DNA of 64,000 bases from Actinomadura sp. WMMA1423 (GTDB lineage Bacteria > Actinomycetota > Actinomycetes > Streptosporangiales > Streptosporangiaceae). The DNA lies in assembly GCF_006547145.1 (NCBI RefSeq), contig NZ_CP041244.1, positions 6,076,001-6,140,000 of the forward strand, in the 5' to 3' direction. Below, one piece after another: positions 8,485 to 17,181 of the stretch. The position numbers were made by a program, and so were the translations under genes. How positions within the stretch are numbered: position 1 is the first letter of the stretch; each line of letters starts with the position of its first letter. Under the pieces are notes generated by a model. It did not search any database. It had not been told where the DNA came from and saw only the letters and a list, made by a program, of their open reading frames with translations.

Positions 8485-9885
8485 TCAGGAGCCAGACGGG
8501 TCTAGTTGAGGAAGCGGCTTGCCAGTGAGGGCAGCGGTGAGGAGCGCTTCGCCGGGGGTCATGCCTTGGCCGAGGTAGCGCCAGTGCGCGACGACGAGGA
8601 CCTGGTCGTCGTCGAAGGGAAGGCGGCCGGTGGTGATGTCGTCGTGTTGGTGCTGGTTGTGCTCGATGCGGGCGGCGCGGAGTGCGCCGAGGGTGGTGGA
8701 GTAGCGGCGGGATTTGGTGGAGAAGTGGCCGCGGAAGCCGAGCATGTGGGCCCACTCGGCAAGCCGAAGCCCCGCGAACTCCTCCAGCGCACCCAGGCGG
8801 AGGCATTCGGCGATGAGTCGCCGCGCGTGGCTGGAGACGGGTAGGTCGGCCGGGTCGTCGGTGGGGCGTATGCGGCGGTCGAGGGTGCCGACGCATTCGG
8901 CGGCTTTGGTGGCGTACTTGGCGATGTAGCCCGCCACCGCCGTATCGATGAGTTCCCCCGTGGTGGTGATGGGCCGTACGTCGATCTGTGAGCCCCACAC
9001 GTGTTCTTTGGCCGGGACGTCCCCGGTCGCCGGGCTCGACACCGTCACCGCTCCGGCCGCGTGATCCACGGCCGCCTTCAGGAGGTCGAGGGTTGCCCAT
9101 GCGGGAGGGGATGCGTCGGGGCCGCCGGGTCCGTCGAGGCGGATGACGGCGTGGAAGTGGACCAGGCCGCGCCGCTGGTATTCGGCGACCTTGGCGAACG
9201 ACACGGTGAGGACCTCACGCAGGTCGGAGACCCGCAGGCCCGCCGATCGGGCGATGTAGCGGCGGAAGGCCAGGGTGAACCGCCGCCACAGCTCAGGAGC
9301 GTGCGCGTTCCAGAGCACGGCGCCGGCGTAGTCGAAGCAGTCGGGGCAGATCGGTTGCCCGAGCCGCGGGTCATCGGCGCCATGACGGACGGTGCAGGAG
9401 ACCGGCCGCCCGTGCGGACACGTCCCGCCATCACGTCGAGGACGGCAGGCGACCACGCCGCCGCCCTTGCCGGTACGGCGGGTGTGCACCGGCCCGAATG
9501 AGGGCGCGGTGAGGGTGACGAACGCCGCCGGATGCTGGGTGACGGTGTCCGGGACGCCCTTGCCGCCGACCAGTCCGGCGCGGACGAGTTGGTAGGTGTC
9601 GGCGCGGTAGGTCTCAGCGCACGCCGGGCACCGCGACGCGCGGCGGGTCTTGCACGCCACCCGCAGCGCCCCGCCCGGCTCCTGGGCGGTGGAGTAGTGC
9701 CGGAGGATCTGGCCGGTTTGGGGGTCCAGGTGGGTGACGCGGCCGCGGAGGTGGACGGGTTGGGCGCATCCTCCGGTGGAGTGTGCGCGGCGTGCCCAGG
9801 CGCGGAAGTCGGCGCGGTTGTACCGGTTGGCCATGTCACGCGCGGCCACACCGTCGATGTGCGGGGCCGGGGCGGGATCGGGCAC
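8485..9885 (-). CDS. Rolling-circle replication initiator (RepSA-like)
   Basis: Initiator for autonomous replication of the excised element. The 466-residue protein has several Cys pairs near the N-terminus (CPACAETY; CPHGRP; CPDCFDY), a HUH-type metal motif in GLVHFHAVIRLDG (about residues 240-252), and a candidate catalytic Tyr region VAGYIAKYATKAAE near residues 315-328. This arrangement is that of RepSA proteins of pSAM2-like AICEs. The GTG start at 9885 has GGAG about 11 bases upstream. It ends just before xis, forming a rep-xis-int gene order. Confidence 0.92.
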   Translation of the reverse strand: MPDPAPAPHIDGVAARDMANRYNRADFRAWARRAHSTGGCAQPVHLRGRVTHLDPQTGQILRHYSTAQEPGGALRVACKTRRASRCPACAETYRADTYQLVRAGLVGGKGVPDTVTQHPAAFVTLTAPSFGPVHTRRTGKGGGVVACRPRRDGGTCPHGRPVSCTVRHGADDPRLGQPICPDCFDYAGAVLWNAHAPELWRRFTLAFRRYIARSAGLRVSDLREVLTVSFAKVAEYQRRGLVHFHAVIRLDGPGGPDASPPAWATLDLLKAAVDHAAGAVTVSSPATGDVPAKEHVWGSQIDVRPITTTGELIDTAVAGYIAKYATKAAECVGTLDRRIRPTDDPADLPVSSHARRLIAECLRLGALEEFAGLRLAEWAHMLGFRGHFSTKSRRYSTTLGALRAARIEHNQHQHDDITTGRLPFDDDQVLVVAHWRYLGQGMTPGEALLTAALTGKPLPQLDPSGS

Positions 9886-9978
9886 GATGAACGGGTCTCC
9901 TGCCTGTCTGTTGGATGGGCGGGTGATGGGCCCGGCGTGGCCGCACCTGCTTGCCGGCGACGGCGGCCACGCCGGGGA

Positions 9979-10134
9979 CTACAAGGCCGACACCAGCAGC
10001 GAGAGCGCGTCGGCTAGCAGGACCAGGCCCTCGAAGACAGCGCGGACGGCCACCGCGGCGGATCCGGGATGCCGGAGGGCGAACAGGCCCAGGACCAGCC
10101 AGAAGGCGATGAAGGCGCAGCGGCGGAAGAACAT
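9979..10134 (-). CDS. Small hydrophobic membrane protein (spd-like)
   Basis: A 51-residue frame starting MFFRRCAFIAFWLVLGLFAL, with one strong membrane helix (about residues 6-20) and a second weaker hydrophobic stretch (residues 33-51). AGAAGGGGC lies just upstream of the ATG. Position between rep and the transfer genes, and its character, match the small spread (Spd) proteins of actinomycete conjugative elements, which help plasmid passage through the mycelium. The assignment rests on context only. Confidence 0.6.
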   Translation of the reverse strand: MFFRRCAFIAFWLVLGLFALRHPGSAAVAVRAVFEGLVLLADALSLLVSAL

Positions 10135-10150
10135 CGGATGGCCCCTTCTG

Positions 10151-10300
10151 TCAGGTGTGGCCGTGGCCGTTGCAGTCGGGGCAGGTGGACCCGTCGGAGG
10201 AGACGCCGCCCCCGCCGCACGTTCCGCACACCCACCCGACGACCGGCCGGGCGAAGGTCGCGAGCACGCGGGAGGCCGCCGGGTTCTGACCGGGAGTCAT
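10151..10300 (-). CDS. Small zinc-ribbon-like protein
   Basis: A 49-residue frame beginning MTPGQNPAASRVLATFARP. Its second half has two Cys pairs, CGTCGGGG and CPDCNGHGH, spaced as in DnaJ-type zinc repeats, so it probably binds one metal ion. The ATG shares one base with the stop of the gene before it (TGATG), which argues strongly that both are real and co-translated. Such proteins are common in AICE backbones; their role in transfer is unknown. Confidence 0.65.
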   Translation of the reverse strand: MTPGQNPAASRVLATFARPVVGWVCGTCGGGGVSSDGSTCPDCNGHGHT

Positions 10301-10707
10301 CAGGCCGCCTGCCCCTCGTCGTCCTGGTCGGGGTCGAGGCGGATGTTGTCCTGGTAGCTGTCCTGGGCGCGGTACTGGCGCCGGCGCCGTTCGGGGATGT
10401 GGTAGATGCGGTAGGTGATGCGCCCGAAGGTGCGCTCGGCGCTGTAGTGCCCGTCCCGGCGGGTTTCGTCGGAGACGTCGACTCCCAGGAGGGCCGCCGC
10501 GTGGTCGACCTGCGCCGCCGCCGAGGTCTCGTCCGTGGCCCGGACGGGGAACAGGAAGTCGTGGCCGTACTCGTTGACCGGTACGGCGGGGTTGGCTTCC
10601 AGGAAGTCGGCCAGGGCCCGCAGGCCGCTGACGATCTGGTGACGGGCGAACAGGTCACCGGGCACGAGCGGAGACGGGTGAACGGGGCGTTCGGTAGGGG
10701 CGGTCAT
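10300..10707 (-). CDS. Conserved AICE backbone protein of unknown function
   Basis: The 135-residue product starts MTAPTERPVHPSPLVPGDLF after a good GGAGGA ribosome site. It is soluble and mixed alpha/beta; the stretch VSGLRALADFLEANPAVPVNEY recurs in actinobacterial mobile-element and phage-like proteins. No catalytic motif is visible. It is translationally coupled to the zinc-ribbon gene downstream. The long open frame upstream of the chosen start is a shadow of the DUF2637 gene. Confidence 0.75.
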   Translation of the reverse strand: MTAPTERPVHPSPLVPGDLFARHQIVSGLRALADFLEANPAVPVNEYGHDFLFPVRATDETSAAAQVDHAAALLGVDVSDETRRDGHYSAERTFGRITYRIYHIPERRRRQYRAQDSYQDNIRLDPDQDDEGQAA

Positions 10708-10726
10708 GGCGGATTCCTCCAGAAGG

Positions 10727-11572
10727 TCAGGAGAGGGACGCGGTTTCTTGGGTGCGGAGCTGGCGGAGAAGATCGGAAGCGAGCTGGTTGGACACCCCGA
10801 GCCGAGCGCGCAGCACGTCACGCGTGATCGGGCGCCCGTGCCGGCTTTCATGCTCGGAAGCGACACGGCGCGCGAACTCGACCAGCGGCCCCGCCCCCGG
10901 CGACGAAGACGAGGCGGACGGCGACAGGGCGGACTGGTCGGCGGGGACGGGGATGGAGGTCTGGCCGTCCCCGTCCCCGTCCTCGTCCTCGTCCTCGTCG
11001 CGGTTCGGGCCGGGGGCGGACGGGACGGCGGCAGCGGTTTGGGGGCGGTCGGCCTCCCAGACCACCCACGGCGACGAGGACGGGGACGGAACGTCCGACG
11101 AGCCGGACGGGGACGAGGACGGGGACGGGTGGCCGAAGGAGTCCGGGACGGCCAGGACGTCCGAGGCTGCCGGGTCCGTAGCCCCCGCACGGGTGCCGGC
11201 CTTTCGGCGCTCCAGCATCGAGACCGCGACCAGGAACGCGCCCGCCGGAGTCCCCGCGGTGATCCAGCCCCAGACCGAGGGATCGGCCTGCGCCAGGTTG
11301 GCCGCCAGCGACAGCAGGATTCCGCCGACCAGGACGAGGGTCGGCCACGACAGCCGCCCCGTCTTCCGCCCGGTGCGCTTGTCCCGCTGCCGTTCGCCCG
11401 CCGCCATGACGCAGGTGAGGTCTATGCAGACCGCGATGGCCCAGGCCATCCACCCGCGCTGACCGTGCTCGGTCGCCGTGTCGCGGATGTGGGTGAACGA
11501 CCCCGCTGCCGCGATCCCGGCCAGGACCACCACCGGCCCCGAATCGGCCACCGCCCCGGCAAGCCGCCGCAT
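10727..11572 (-). CDS. DUF2637 membrane protein of the transfer region
   Basis: The 281-residue protein has about four membrane segments in its first 140 residues (for example SGPVVVLAGIAAAGS, MAWAIAVCIDLTCVMAAG and LVLVGGILLSLAANLAQA), the pattern of DUF2637 proteins found next to TraSA in AICEs. A low-complexity linker of Ser/Pro and Asp/Glu residues follows, with DNA rich in GGACGAG/GGACGGG repeats. The C-terminal 60 residues (EFARRVASEHES..GRPITRDVLRARLGVS) look like a small DNA-binding helix bundle. The ATG overlaps the upstream stop by one base. Confidence 0.85.
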   Translation of the reverse strand: MRRLAGAVADSGPVVVLAGIAAAGSFTHIRDTATEHGQRGWMAWAIAVCIDLTCVMAAGERQRDKRTGRKTGRLSWPTLVLVGGILLSLAANLAQADPSVWGWITAGTPAGAFLVAVSMLERRKAGTRAGATDPAASDVLAVPDSFGHPSPSSSPSGSSDVPSPSSSPWVVWEADRPQTAAAVPSAPGPNRDEDEDEDGDGDGQTSIPVPADQSALSPSASSSSPGAGPLVEFARRVASEHESRHGRPITRDVLRARLGVSNQLASDLLRQLRTQETASLS

Positions 11573-11883
11573 CACGCCGCCCGCCGGTCGGTGACCAGCG
11601 CGAGCAGCGCCATCAGCTCAGGGTCACAGTGGTGGACGTCGGCCCAGTCGTCGGCCTCCATCGGGGACGAGGAGGCGAACGAGTCGGCGCACTGCTGGCA
11701 GCGGGCGATGTGCAGTGAGCGGAACTCGTCCCACTCGATCCCGACCGGCCACACGTCCCAGGACGACACCGCCCTCGACCGGGACGACCGCGAGGACGAG
11801 GCCGAGAACGGCGAGGACGGGGATGGGACGGCGAGGAACCGGGGGCGAGGACGGGGACGAAGGGAGCGGACGCGGACGACCAT
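11572..11883 (-). CDS. Small hypothetical transfer-region protein
   Basis: A 103-residue product starting MVVRVRSLRPRPRPRF, basic and Ser/Arg-rich at first, then a C-terminal part with IARCQQCADSF and a later HHC that could form a metal site. It is coupled to the DUF2637 gene by TGATG. A recognisable relic of the same gene lies at 24990-25164 in the second element, which supports its being a real backbone gene. No function can be assigned. Confidence 0.65.
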   Translation of the reverse strand: MVVRVRSLRPRPRPRFLAVPSPSSPFSASSSRSSRSRAVSSWDVWPVGIEWDEFRSLHIARCQQCADSFASSSPMEADDWADVHHCDPELMALLALVTDRRAA

Positions 11884-11977
11884 CGGGCAGCCTCCAACGA
11901 TTTCGGGCATGGGTCGGGTAGGGACGTGGCGCGGATCAGGGCTCACGCCGAGCCGGGAAGGCGGGGGGGAGAGGTGG

Positions 11978-13318
11978 CTACGCGGCCGGGTTGACGGCCG
12001 GGACCGAGCCGACGAGGGTCTCCCAGAGCGGGGTCAGGTGCGCGTAGTCGTGTGCGGCTTGTTCGGCTTCGTGTTCGGGGACGTAGACCGAGCGGGCCAG
12101 GTGCCACGAGCCGTCTTGACCGGCGACCACGCACACACCCGGCGTTTCGGCCGCGATAGCGCGGGCGACGTCCAGGGCGGCCGGGTCCAGGTCGCCCAGC
12201 GTCATGTTCGCGGTTTCGGGATCGTTGACCCGGTGGCACACCCGCCCGGACAGCTGGGCGCGTAGTGCGGTGACGCCGGGACCCAGGTCCGAGCCGATCC
12301 GCTGCCCGCAGATCACCAGGTAGACCGCGAACGCCCGCCCGAGCTGGGCGACTCGCAGGAGCGCGGTTGCGGTCTTGGACACCTCGTCCTTCTCGGACTT
12401 GTCGGCCATGAGGAACAGTTCGGCGACCTCGTCCACCAGGACCACCACCGGCACCGGCCGCAGCGCTTCCGGCAACGTCCACACGTTGCGCGCACCATGA
12501 GCCCGGCACAGCGCCATGCGGTTCTCGACTTCACCCACCAGATCGGCCAGCAGATCGACGGACTCTTTGCGGGTCGTGGCCAGCGCCGACAGGCGCGGGG
12601 CGTAGGGGGTGAACTCGACCCCGCCTTTGAGGTCGAAGCCGACCAGGGCGACCGGTTGCGGAGCCAGGTCACGGATGATCGCGTTGGCCAGGTTGGACTT
12701 ACCTGACTGCGTTGCCCCGGCGTTGAGCCAGTGCGGCACCGTGCGGAAGTCGATCATCCAGTCGTGCCCGTTCTCCAGCCGTCCCGGCCGTACCCGCAGC
12801 AGTTCGACCGGTGCCGGCGACAGGGTCACCTCGGTGAGCGGGTCACGCATCGTGGCCCACAGCGTGACGAAGCCCGGCCGCACGTCGACCACGCGCACCG
12901 AGTGCACGCGCCAGGCGTGCGCGATCCCCTCCGCCGCCTTTTCGTAGTCGGCCGGGACTTGCCCGTCGTGTAGCCGCAGGCGCATGCGCCACCCCAGCCG
13001 GGTCGGCCGCAGGATGCCGAGGCGGGGGGAGCGTTCGACGTCGACCCGCCGTACCCGCCGCTTGTGCTCGACCACGGTTGCAGCCGAGCGGGAAGCAGGC
13101 CCGACGACGGGGATAGCGTCCAGGGTGAGGCGGTACCGGCGCCGGTTGCGGGTGAGCTTGCAGCCCGAGGCGACGTGATGCCACGTCAGGTAGACGAGCG
13201 CCGCGCGGGCGGGGAAGGCGACGCCGTACCAGAACGACACCGGGTGGTATCGGCGCCAGGCCCAGAGCCCGACCGCCGCAGCGGCCAGGACCCCGAGCAC
13301 CAGAACGAAGTCAGTCAC
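11978..13318 (-). CDS. FtsK/SpoIIIE-family DNA transfer ATPase (TraSA-like)
   Basis: Motor that pumps double-stranded element DNA between mycelia, the only essential conjugation protein of AICEs. The 446 residues comprise an N-terminal membrane helix (VLVLGVLAAAAVGLWAW), a linker, and an FtsK-type ATPase with Walker A GATQSGKSN at about 201-209 and Walker B VVVLVDEVAEL at about 287-297. The C-terminal GSDLGPGVTALRAQLSGR stretch is typical of this group. GTG start. It lies between the SCO3933-like regulator and the spd-like genes, in the order seen in pSAM2-like elements. Confidence 0.94.
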   Translation of the reverse strand: MTDFVLVLGVLAAAAVGLWAWRRYHPVSFWYGVAFPARAALVYLTWHHVASGCKLTRNRRRYRLTLDAIPVVGPASRSAATVVEHKRRVRRVDVERSPRLGILRPTRLGWRMRLRLHDGQVPADYEKAAEGIAHAWRVHSVRVVDVRPGFVTLWATMRDPLTEVTLSPAPVELLRVRPGRLENGHDWMIDFRTVPHWLNAGATQSGKSNLANAIIRDLAPQPVALVGFDLKGGVEFTPYAPRLSALATTRKESVDLLADLVGEVENRMALCRAHGARNVWTLPEALRPVPVVVLVDEVAELFLMADKSEKDEVSKTATALLRVAQLGRAFAVYLVICGQRIGSDLGPGVTALRAQLSGRVCHRVNDPETANMTLGDLDPAALDVARAIAAETPGVCVVAGQDGSWHLARSVYVPEHEAEQAAHDYAHLTPLWETLVGSVPAVNPAA

Positions 13319-13332
13319 GACGGGCGCCCCGT

Positions 13333-13707
13333 TCAGGCCACGCCCGCCGGAGCGGACGCATCCGACGCCGAACCCGACGAGGGGACGGCGGACACGGGCG
13401 CGATGCGCTCAGCGCGGTAGGCCACGCCCCACCGCTTCTCACCGCCCAGGACCGCTTCCCACGGGAAGGCCACCAGGCCCACCGGGGTCACGACCTCCCC
13501 GAGCGTCACCGACTGGTCGCCGGTCACCGCCACGTTGAGCAGATCCACCCGCCCCATCGGGTCGGCAGCCGACAGACCCACCGTGAACACCGTCTGGCCG
13601 TTGCGGTCCGTCTTCACCTCGCCCGTGTCCTGGTTGACCAGCTTGGGACGCGGCGGCGACACGCACACGAACGTCAGCGCCGACACGTCCACCGGGATGT
13701 TGCGCAC
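13333..13707 (-). CDS. SCO3933-family regulatory protein
   Basis: A 124-residue soluble protein with the pattern ALTFVCVSPPRPKLVNQDTG followed by KTDRNGQTVFTVGLS and a beta-rich remainder, as in the SCO3933 family that precedes traSA in many AICEs. It is annotated as regulatory in relatives, though the mechanism is not known. The GTG start has GGAGG six bases upstream. It is the first gene of the minus-strand backbone operon and is divergent from the GntR gene across a dyad-rich region. Confidence 0.82.
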   Translation of the reverse strand: MRNIPVDVSALTFVCVSPPRPKLVNQDTGEVKTDRNGQTVFTVGLSAADPMGRVDLLNVAVTGDQSVTLGEVVTPVGLVAFPWEAVLGGEKRWGVAYRAERIAPVSAVPSSGSASDASAPAGVA

Positions 13708-13739
13708 GAAGTACCTCCGTGGTTCGAGGATCGATCACA

Positions 13740-13777
13740 TAGACAACATAGTCGACTTGGCTGTCTAAGTTGTCAAG
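13740..13777. promoter_or_regulatory. Candidate operator/promoter of the AICE backbone operon
   Basis: Overlapping dyads in the divergent intergenic region: TAGACA/TGTCTA (13740-45, 13762-67), GACAAC/GTTGTC (13742-47, 13769-74) and CTTG/CAAG (13756-77). KorSA-type GntR proteins repress AICE transfer and activation genes from such sites, so this is the likely target of the neighbouring repressor. Confidence 0.55.
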
Positions 13778-13848
13778 GACGCCATGGTTTCCTTGGCCGT
13801 CCGCCTGTGCTGAACTTGTGCCGGAGCCCCCGACGCGGAAGGCGGACG

Positions 13849-14235
13849 ATGGTCAGAAGGACCGGGCAGCCCGGATATCTACAGATCGCCGATGACCTGC
13901 GGCGACAGATCCAGGACGGGCGCCTTGCCGCGGGGGAGTCCCTGCCGTCCATCGCCCGCTTGCGCGAGGAGTACGAGGTGTCCGCCGGCGTGGTGAAAGC
14001 CGCCATCAGCGTGTTGCGCACCGAGGGCCTGGTCATCGGCCAGCAGGGCAAGGGTGTGTTCGTCCGCGACCAGAGAGACAAGGCCCTACTGAGCCCGGCA
14101 GCCGACAACGGCGACGTGACCATGAGGCAGCTCACCGAGGTTCTGGCCGCTGTCCGCGAGCTGGGCGAGCGGGTCGCGCGGATTGAGCAGACCGTGTTTC
14201 AAGAGCAGACGCCAGCAGATCAACCCGGCAAATGA
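13849..14235 (+). CDS. GntR-family repressor (KorSA-like)
   Basis: A 128-residue regulator with an N-terminal winged helix of GntR type: YLQIADDLRRQIQDGRLAAGESLPS, then LREEYEVSAGVVKAAISVLRTEGLV and a wing QQGKGVFVRD. The C-terminus is only a short helix (VLAAVRELGERVARIEQTV), so there is no large ligand domain. In AICEs this type of protein keeps transfer and excision genes off. The ATG at 13849 with GGAAGGCGG upstream is chosen over a codon at 13807. It is divergent from the backbone operon. Confidence 0.9.
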   Translation: MVRRTGQPGYLQIADDLRRQIQDGRLAAGESLPSIARLREEYEVSAGVVKAAISVLRTEGLVIGQQGKGVFVRDQRDKALLSPAADNGDVTMRQLTEVLAAVRELGERVARIEQTVFQEQTPADQPGK

Positions 14236-14505
14236 GCCCCTCCAGCTCCGCCAAGATCAGATCTAACTGCTCCTGAGGAGTGCTCGCTTGCTCGCCGTAC
14301 CCCGCCACCGATGACCGCCTCCCGACGTGATCCGCGTCTCAGCCGACTGACGCATATTCCAGTCCAGGAGGCCCCCGAAGCCCATCACTAGCTCCTCGTC
14401 GGGTTCTTTCACGCCTGTTTATACGTCCGCTTTCACGCGCCCCGCGCAGACAACCGAGCGCCCCCGGAACGAGCCGGTGTCTGCGGTGAACGGAAAGGCT
14501 GAGCA

Positions 14506-15540
14506 ATGAGCATGACCAAGCCGCGAGCCGGTTGGGAACCTTCCAGACTCCGCGAACGCCGAGAGAGCCACGGGCTCAGCCTGGAGGCCGCAGGGGAGAA
14601 GCTGCGCGAGGTTGCCGACCGGGGAGGGCTCAGGGTCGCGGCGAACTTTCAGACCCTGTGGGGGCACGAGAACGGCAACTCCTACCCCGGACCGCACTAC
14701 CGCCGCGCCTACTGCCTCATGTACCAGGCCACCGAGCCGGAGCTAGGGTTCCGCCTCCCGCTGCCCGCCGAGGAGGCCGGGGAACTCACCCTCCCCTTGC
14801 CGAGCCCCCTCAGCCCCGCCGCCACCGAGGCCGCCGCCGACACCATCACCGAGGGCCTGGACCGCGTGTCCGACCGCTCCCAGGACCAAGACCGCACGGC
14901 CGGCGACGCCCTGAAGGCCCGCGTGGTCAGCGCGTGGCGAGGCCGAGCCATGACGGGCAGCGTCACGACGACCACCCTCGTCCTGGTCGGCGGGTACGCC
15001 GGGTCAGGCAAGACCGAGTTCGCCCGCTTCCTGGGCGACATCTCCGGTTGGGCCTTCCTGGACAAGGACTCGATCACCCGCCGCCTGACCGAACGCCTAC
15101 TGGTCTTGCTGAACGGCGACCCGCACGACCGGCACACCGACCTCTACCTGAACGAGGTCAGGCCACTGGAATACAAGTGCCTCATGGACACCGCCAACGA
15201 CAATCTCGACTGCGGGATCTCCACCATTCTCGCCGCCCCGTTCATCGCCGAACTGAACGACAAGGCATGGTTGCGCCGCCTGACGAACCGATGCCAGGCC
15301 AAGGGCGTAGACGTGGCCGTGATCTGGGTTCGCTGTGACGTCGACTCCATGCGCGAGTACATCGAGTTCCGCGACGCCCCCCGCGATGCCTGGAAGCTGG
15401 CTAACTGGGACGAGTACGCCAACGGCCTCAACACCGAGAGCAGCCCGCCCGGCGTCCACCTCACCGTTGACAACCGGTACGGTTCGGCGATCACCGTCGC
15501 CGACCAGACGCGCGACGCGCTGCATAGAGTGCTGGGGTGA
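14506..15540 (+). CDS. HTH domain fused to zeta-toxin-like P-loop kinase (copy 1)
   Basis: A 344-residue two-part protein. The first 85 residues look like a Cro/C1-type helix-turn-helix (SRLRERRESHGLSLEAAGEKL ... FQTLWGHENG). After a linker, a P-loop kinase domain begins with GGYAGSGKTE at residues 162-171 and continues with the aspartate-bearing FLDKD, DPHDRHTDLY, and a lid-like MREYIEFRDAPRDAWKL. This fold includes zeta toxins and small-molecule kinases (AAA_33); the substrate is unknown. Its stop overlaps the GTG of the next kinase gene (GTGA). The kinase half is closely repeated at 17182-18114. Confidence 0.85.
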   Translation: MSMTKPRAGWEPSRLRERRESHGLSLEAAGEKLREVADRGGLRVAANFQTLWGHENGNSYPGPHYRRAYCLMYQATEPELGFRLPLPAEEAGELTLPLPSPLSPAATEAAADTITEGLDRVSDRSQDQDRTAGDALKARVVSAWRGRAMTGSVTTTTLVLVGGYAGSGKTEFARFLGDISGWAFLDKDSITRRLTERLLVLLNGDPHDRHTDLYLNEVRPLEYKCLMDTANDNLDCGISTILAAPFIAELNDKAWLRRLTNRCQAKGVDVAVIWVRCDVDSMREYIEFRDAPRDAWKLANWDEYANGLNTESSPPGVHLTVDNRYGSAITVADQTRDALHRVLG

Positions 15541-16124
15541 CCAGGCAAGGCGTCATCCTCTACGGCCCACCGACCAGCGGCAAGGACACGGCCACGACTG
15601 CTCTGATCCGCCAGGACGACCGGTACGCCCTGCTGCCCAAGCTCAAGTACGGCACCGGCCGCAGCACCGGCTACCGCCTCGTCTCACCGGCCGAGTTGGA
15701 CGACCTCCGCAGCACCGGCCGACTGGTCGTGGAGACCCACCGCTACGGCAACGTCTACGCCATCGACCGCCGCGACATCACGGCGCTGGTCGAGGTCGGC
15801 CGCGTTCCCATCGTCCACATGGGCAACGTCGCTGACCTGGAACGCCTACGAACCGGCGCCCCGATGGAGTGGACGAGCGTCCTCCTCTGGATCCCGCGTG
15901 CGGTGTGCGCCGAGCGGTCCCCGCACCGCGGCGACGTCGACACCCCCAGGCGCCTAGCAGCGTGGGACGAGACCTACCGCGACGTCCAGGCGGCAGCCGA
16001 TCGACCGGTGTTCAACCTCGTCATCCGGACCGACCGGGCAGGGCCCGACGAGGTCGCCCGGCAGATCACCGAAGCGGTAGCCGCCGACACACGCCAACCG
16101 GCGGCCATCCCCAACCTGGGATGA
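15537..16124 (+). CDS. Guanylate-kinase-like P-loop protein
   Basis: A 195-residue protein with P-loop GPPTSGKDT at residues 10-18. The following stretch GYRLVSPAELDDLRSTGRLVVETHRYGNVYAIDR resembles the GMP-binding part of guanylate kinase (substrate loop, then a Glu, then a YGN/YGT element). It is too diverged for me to claim GMP as substrate. The GTG start overlaps the stop of the HTH-kinase gene by four bases, so the two are made together. Its location in AICE cargo rather than in a nucleotide-synthesis operon suggests a defence, toxin or signalling role, which is inference. Confidence 0.75.
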   Translation: MTRQGVILYGPPTSGKDTATTALIRQDDRYALLPKLKYGTGRSTGYRLVSPAELDDLRSTGRLVVETHRYGNVYAIDRRDITALVEVGRVPIVHMGNVADLERLRTGAPMEWTSVLLWIPRAVCAERSPHRGDVDTPRRLAAWDETYRDVQAAADRPVFNLVIRTDRAGPDEVARQITEAVAADTRQPAAIPNLG

Positions 16125-16175
16125 CAGGGCCGCGCGGCGGGGTTGGGCGCCCCCGCCGTCCCCGCCGCGCGGCGA

Positions 16176-16379
16176 TCAGGGCCACGGCCACCCGTCCGGA
16201 TGCCTGATAGCCGTGACCAGCTCTCGGGGCGACAACGCCTCCACAAGACGCTTGCCGTCCCCAACCTCAACCAGCGCCCAGAACGTTCGCGTGGAACGAC
16301 CCCACCAGCACACCGCCCCATACCGCTCGCGCAGCTCTTTGGCCGCCGCCGGCGCCAACCCAAGGCCCTCGTCCGTCAT
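16176..16379 (-). CDS. Small hypothetical protein (third gene of a coupled minus operon)
   Basis: A 67-residue product starting MTDEGLGLAPAAAKELRERY and containing WWGRSTRTFWALVEVGDG. Small proteins of this beta-rich, Trp-containing look are frequent in actinobacterial mobile regions; function unknown. The ATG overlaps the upstream stop as ATGA, so it is likely expressed with the two genes before it. Confidence 0.55.
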   Translation of the reverse strand: MTDEGLGLAPAAAKELRERYGAVCWWGRSTRTFWALVEVGDGKRLVEALSPRELVTAIRHPDGWPWP

Positions 16380-16801
16380 CGCGCACCGGCCGGATGCACC
16401 GTGGCGGCCCGGACGATCGGAAGCAGCAGCGCCCCAACCTCTCTCACGGCCAGGTCGACGCGCCCGCACGGCGCCAGCAGGCTCCCCGTACTGGAGACGT
16501 ACCAGCAGCCGCCCGCCGACTCCACGGCCATGACGCTCTCGCCTACGCACGGCGCCGCCGCGGAGTAGACGCGCAACCTCACCGGCTCGTCGCCATAACG
16601 GCGTTCGGCGACCCAGCCGTCACGGCGAAGCTCACGCCTCAGCCGGTTCAACAGCAGGCGCGCCCGACGACCGGGCAAAGGCCGCGCGGCTGGCGCCTCC
16701 GGGGGAGAAAGCACCAACCGCACGACCTTCGCCTCCCCCTCCGGGACCGGTCCTGTCAACCGGGCCCCGTCCAGTGACGACGCTGGGGGCCGCCGCGCCA
16801 T
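16376..16801 (-). CDS. Hypothetical protein (second gene of a coupled minus operon)
   Basis: A 141-residue protein with a basic first half (LLLNRLRRELRRDGW) and a beta-rich second half (RVYSAAAPCVGESVMAVESAGGCWYVSS). No known domain is recognised. It begins at an ATG that shares one base with the upstream stop (TGATG) and ends overlapping the next start (ATGA). This tight packing is the best evidence that it is real. Confidence 0.6.
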   Translation of the reverse strand: MARRPPASSLDGARLTGPVPEGEAKVVRLVLSPPEAPAARPLPGRRARLLLNRLRRELRRDGWVAERRYGDEPVRLRVYSAAAPCVGESVMAVESAGGCWYVSSTGSLLAPCGRVDLAVREVGALLLPIVRAATVHPAGAR

Positions 16802-17040
16802 CACCAGCCCCCCGCGATCTGAGCGCCCGCGCGCTGCCGCTCGTCCACCAGCGCCGCACGCAGCGCCCGCGCGTCCGAACAGATCACCGTCCGATCGACC
16901 CCGGCCCCAGGGTCACGCAACGTCGCAACCCACAGCGTCGGCAGCCCGTCCGACCGCCGCGCCCGCCAGATTCGATGCCCGGTGAACTCCTCGCGGAGCC
17001 GACGAAGAGCCGGCTCCTCAACCTCCGCACGCGCTTCCAT
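16801..17040 (-). CDS. Small hypothetical protein (first gene of a coupled minus operon)
   Basis: A 79-residue product, MEARAEVEEPALRRLREEF..., with FTGHRIWRARRSDGLPTLWVATL in the middle, similar in style to small accessory proteins of streptomycete genomes. GAGGGA lies six bases before the ATG at 17040; the open frame extends further upstream but lacks a ribosome site there. It starts a three-gene operon lying between the two HTH-kinase genes, on the opposite strand. Confidence 0.6.
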   Translation of the reverse strand: MEARAEVEEPALRRLREEFTGHRIWRARRSDGLPTLWVATLRDPGAGVDRTVICSDARALRAALVDERQRAGAQIAGGW

Positions 17041-17181
17041 CGCAGGTCCCTCATGCTCGGGGGCTCCGGGCCGACCGGCCCGAACGGCATGACGGCCAGC
17101 GTTCCGCGCCAGCGACTTCAACAAAGGAGCCCGACGGGGGGCCAGTGGGGGGCCACACTGGGTCACAGGAGGCAGCCACCC

